NCBI RefSeq assembly: GCF_014898055.3
Contig: NW_023602073.1
Coordinates: 25,281,784-25,345,783, forward strand
DNA from: Talpa occidentalis
Lineage: Eukaryota; Chordata; Mammalia; Eulipotyphla; Talpidae
Direction of reading: 5' to 3'
Length of the DNA stretch: 64,000 nucleotides
Position 1 is the first letter of the stretch; each line of letters opens with the position of its first letter. The notes under the pieces are model-generated. The model was not told the DNA's origin. It searched no databases and saw nothing but the letters and a program-made list of their open reading frames with translations. Shown piece by piece: positions 61,836 through 64,000 of the stretch. A program made the position numbers and the translations under genes.

Positions 61836-62098
61836 GGGCCTCCCCGGTGGCGCAGCGGTTGAGCGCTGGATTATGAAGCTGCCCGCAGCCTCTGCGGTGC
61901 AGGTTCGATCCCCGGCCACCGGACGAGAGGTCCCACATAGCGCGCAGACCTCTCCTGCCGCCCACTGCTCCCCTCAGCAGTGTGTTTCGTCAGTCTGCCT
62001 GTTCTGCTCTCCGCTCTGGCTCTGGTGAATCCTCTCACCCTCCTGCACTTCTGGCTGTACCCAGTGCTTGTATAAATAAATAAATAAATCTTTAAAAA
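61836..62098 (+). mobile_element. tRNA-derived SINE, type A, nested in L1 3' UTR
   Basis: Full sense copy from gggcctccccggtggcgcagc to a (TAAA)n tail. Both Pol III promoter boxes fit their consensus: box A tggcgcagcgg (61848-61858) and box B gttcgatcc (61903-61911). The target-site duplication is aatacaaaacaca / aatacataacaca (61823-61835, 62099-62111). It is among the best-preserved copies here, and the most plausible to be transcribable. Confidence 0.96.
61848..61911 (+). promoter_or_regulatory. Intact internal Pol III promoter (box A + box B) of a SINE
   Basis: Box A 61848-61858 matches TRGYNNARNNG and box B 61903-61911 matches GWTCRANNC. The spacing is typical of tRNA-type type 2 promoters. 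Whether it is active cannot be told from sequence. Confidence 0.7.
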
Positions 62099-62349
62099 AA
62101 TACATAACACAACAAAGCAAAAACAGACAATTATAAATCAGAGACATCCTGCAGGGGAGGAGGAGGGAGACGGATCAGAGGGAGAGAGGGAGGAGCATAA
62201 GGGACTGTGGTGATGGTGCATGGGTACATTGGTGAAGGACATTCTATGGGGACTACACCTGAGGGAGTGGGGGGAAGGAAATATTGTTTAAAAATGAACA
62301 ATGTTTTAAAAAATTAAAAAGTTAAAACAAGAAATAAAGAAGAAAACAA

Positions 62350-62735
62350 TGGCATCCATTGAGGCATAATTAAACATGTCTAACTTGAGTCTAAGAGAAG
62401 TTGTCACAGGCACAAAATACCAACAGGTTAGAGTCATGCTCTTTGCATGCATTGCCCATTCACTATTCTCCTTGGCGTGCAGCCTTTTGGTGAGGTGCTC
62501 GTGAAATGTAACCACAACGCCGTATAGCTTGGACAGGAACACCAAGGTCTCTGATACATCCAGAATCCATGATATATCAGTTTCCATCAGTGAATCTGAG
62601 TTAAGACATGTAGGTGCTACCTTCATGGGTGTTTCGTCTACTCCCAAAGAAACACAATTTATTTTTTCACTTTCTGCTGAAAGTGTAGGTGATTCCTGTG
62701 GAATCACTCTGAATGCTGGTAAGAAGCAGAGCACC
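62350..62735 (-). other. Candidate coding exon or pseudogene fragment, unidentified
   Basis: The minus strand stays open for 142 codons (62734-62306). The last 14 or so are in the A-rich L1 tail and are not meaningful. The rest reads like ordinary protein: an acidic/Ser part with ESPTLSAESEKINCVSLG, then WILDVSETLVFLSKLYGVVV and FHEHLTKRLHAKENSEW. The composition is not low-complexity and no repeat family is recognised. A plausible splice acceptor, ctctgcttcttaccag, lies at its upstream (right) edge near 62717-62732. No confident donor was found. I cannot identify the family. It may be an exon of a gene extending outside the window, a processed pseudogene piece, or chance. Confidence 0.3.
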
Positions 62736-62739
62736 TGGT

Positions 62740-63689
62740 ATTATAAGATGTTTTTCTTGTTACAAAAAGAAGATAACATAGTTTTTTTTTTTTTTTCTCA
62801 GAAAAGAAATTCAAAAAAATAAGTATTTTGAAAACACTGGTTTTAGTTTTGAAAGCTAGCAATGTCTTATTTACATATGCATTTTATTTGGGGTGGTATT
62901 AACACACGTTAAAAAAGAAATAATGGTGAATTCTCTCCATATAAGCTAATTTTTGGTAAGACCCAGACTGATGTTTGGCCTCACCTTTTTACACACTCTG
63001 GCATTTGGGAAACAGCCTTTCCATACATCATGATGAAATATCATGCTGGTGAAGATCCTTTCATAAATCTTTAATGTAGAAAAGAGAAAAAAAAACTGAA
63101 ATGACCACATGTACCAAATGTGCTCCCAAGAAAGGTCAAATTAAAATACATATATTGCTTTTCCCAAAAGTGACTATGGTAGAACATGACATTTAGACAT
63201 TGTCACTCAGTTTTTTCACAGCTTGAAGAAATTCTTAGTCAAGTAAATTGACTCCAGCATGGAGTTCTTTATATAGGAAAGAAAAGAGAACAATTTTATA
63301 GTGGAAAGAATATGAATATTCTTTGGAGAAGAAGTGGTGGAATTTTTTTTGGAGGGGGACAGAGCAACCGACTTGCATAAAAGAACAGAGAAATCAGGCA
63401 CCCACCATGCAGATTCAAAAAAGGACCATAAACTTCTGACATTTTGAAACCATGTGAATCTGTTCTAAACACTGTGTAATGGTGCACATGCTAATTATGT
63501 ATCAAGAATGAAAAACTTCCAGCAAAGCATGCTTTCAAAGACAGCTCAGCATTTATAGCAGCTTATTTTGTGATGCACTCTAACTCTGAGGTGGCCATTC
63601 AAAAGATGCAAGACATGTCACCACTCCCCAAATTAGAAAGGAGGACATGCACTCTTTCTGCATGCACTGACCTCCACCTAAGCACTGAT
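62740..63689. other. Unannotated non-coding stretch
   Basis: Nothing recognised apart from A/T runs. Confidence 0.5.
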
Positions 63690-64000
63690 TTAATTTAAAT
63701 TTTTATTGAGGCAATACTGCTGATAGCACTGTATGTGTTTTCAGAGTACAGGTCCATACTGTTTCAAAGGTGTGCCAGCCATGCCCACTAGCAAATTACA
63801 CCACCCTCTTCTCCACAGTTTGCTCCTGTTCCCCCACTCTCTACACCATTCTCCTCTGGTAGCCTCAGTTCTTTGTCAGAATTCAAAGATTTGTTTTTGT
63901 TTTGTTTTATCTATTCTTTTCTTTCTTTTTTTTTAATATTCTACACACAAGTGAGATCTTTTGGTACTTTTTTTTCTCCGTCTGGCTTCTTTCATGTAGC
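63690..64000 (-). mobile_element. L1 3' end, cut by the window edge
   Basis: Antisense. 'aaatttttattgaggcaatac', a C-rich block at 63780-63850, 'tgtttttgttttgtttt' and 'cacaagtgagatcttttgg' follow the antisense order of an older L1 3' UTR running into ORF2. The element continues beyond 64000. Confidence 0.82.

Larger units (their letters stand above)
60975..62330 (+). mobile_element. L1 insertion interrupted by two SINEs
   Basis: L1 ORF2 sequence begins at about 60975 ('ttccaccagtaagaatggc'). It is interrupted by a SINE at 61019-61320, resumes, passes the ORF2 stop near 61818, is interrupted again by a SINE at 61836-62098, and ends with the 3' UTR and an A-rich tail at about 62330. The 3' UTR is nearly identical in layout to that of the L1 at 13796-14040. 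Confidence 0.92.

Noticed and set aside
61848..61911. tRNA gene
   Set aside because: Box A and box B are present, but the sequence is the head of a SINE with a body and A-rich tail, and no cloverleaf with a plausible anticodon arm is evident.

Overview
The window is nuclear DNA from a placental mammal. It is AT-rich and appears intergenic or intronic. The placental assignment rests on old interspersed repeats recognised by their sequence: MIR and L2-like fragments, MaLR (MLT1-type) LTRs, hAT-Charlie fragments (MER5A-like, MER20-like) and many L1 3' ends. No Alu or B1 elements are seen. The dominant young repeat is a tRNA-derived SINE of about 260-300 bp, with a tRNA-like head, a body and a (TAAA)n/poly(A) tail. 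I infer a non-primate, non-rodent placental, probably laurasiatherian, but I cannot name the species or the SINE family with confidence.

No complete protein-coding gene, rRNA gene, functional tRNA gene or CRISPR array is visible. Nearly all ORFs are chance ORFs or lie in repeats. The exceptions are two C-terminal L1 ORF2 remnants (37199-37855, minus; 61462-61818, plus) and one unexplained open stretch on the minus strand (62350-62735) that could be an exon or a pseudogene fragment.

Layout. 1-9 kb: L1 tail, SINEs, an MER5A-like element, a MaLR LTR, small tandem duplications, and a 343-bp (TTCC)n tract at the tail of a SINE. 9-17 kb: L1 3' end, MLT1 LTR, a twin-primed L1 that contains an inverted second L1 tail, and a cluster of four antisense SINEs. 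17-22 kb: mostly unique AT-rich sequence. 22-27 kb: five SINEs, an LTR-like segment and an MLT1-like LTR. 27-37 kb: mainly unique sequence with one SINE that lacks its body. 37-45 kb: a young minus-strand L1, a dimeric SINE, several MIRs, an MLT1 LTR and a 1.7-kb old L1 carrying a (TAGA)n microsatellite. 45-57 kb: L1 tails, an LTR candidate, MER5A copies and SINEs. 57-64 kb: a SINE, an MER20-like element, an L1 hosting two SINEs of different subfamilies, the candidate exon, and an L1 tail cut by the window edge.

There is no gene cooperation to describe. The biology here is retrotransposition. L1 supplies the reverse transcriptase, and the SINEs carry L1-type A-rich tails and target-site duplications, which fits mobilisation by L1. 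Several insertions keep enough detail (inversion, dimerisation, premature polyadenylation, nesting) to reconstruct how they formed.
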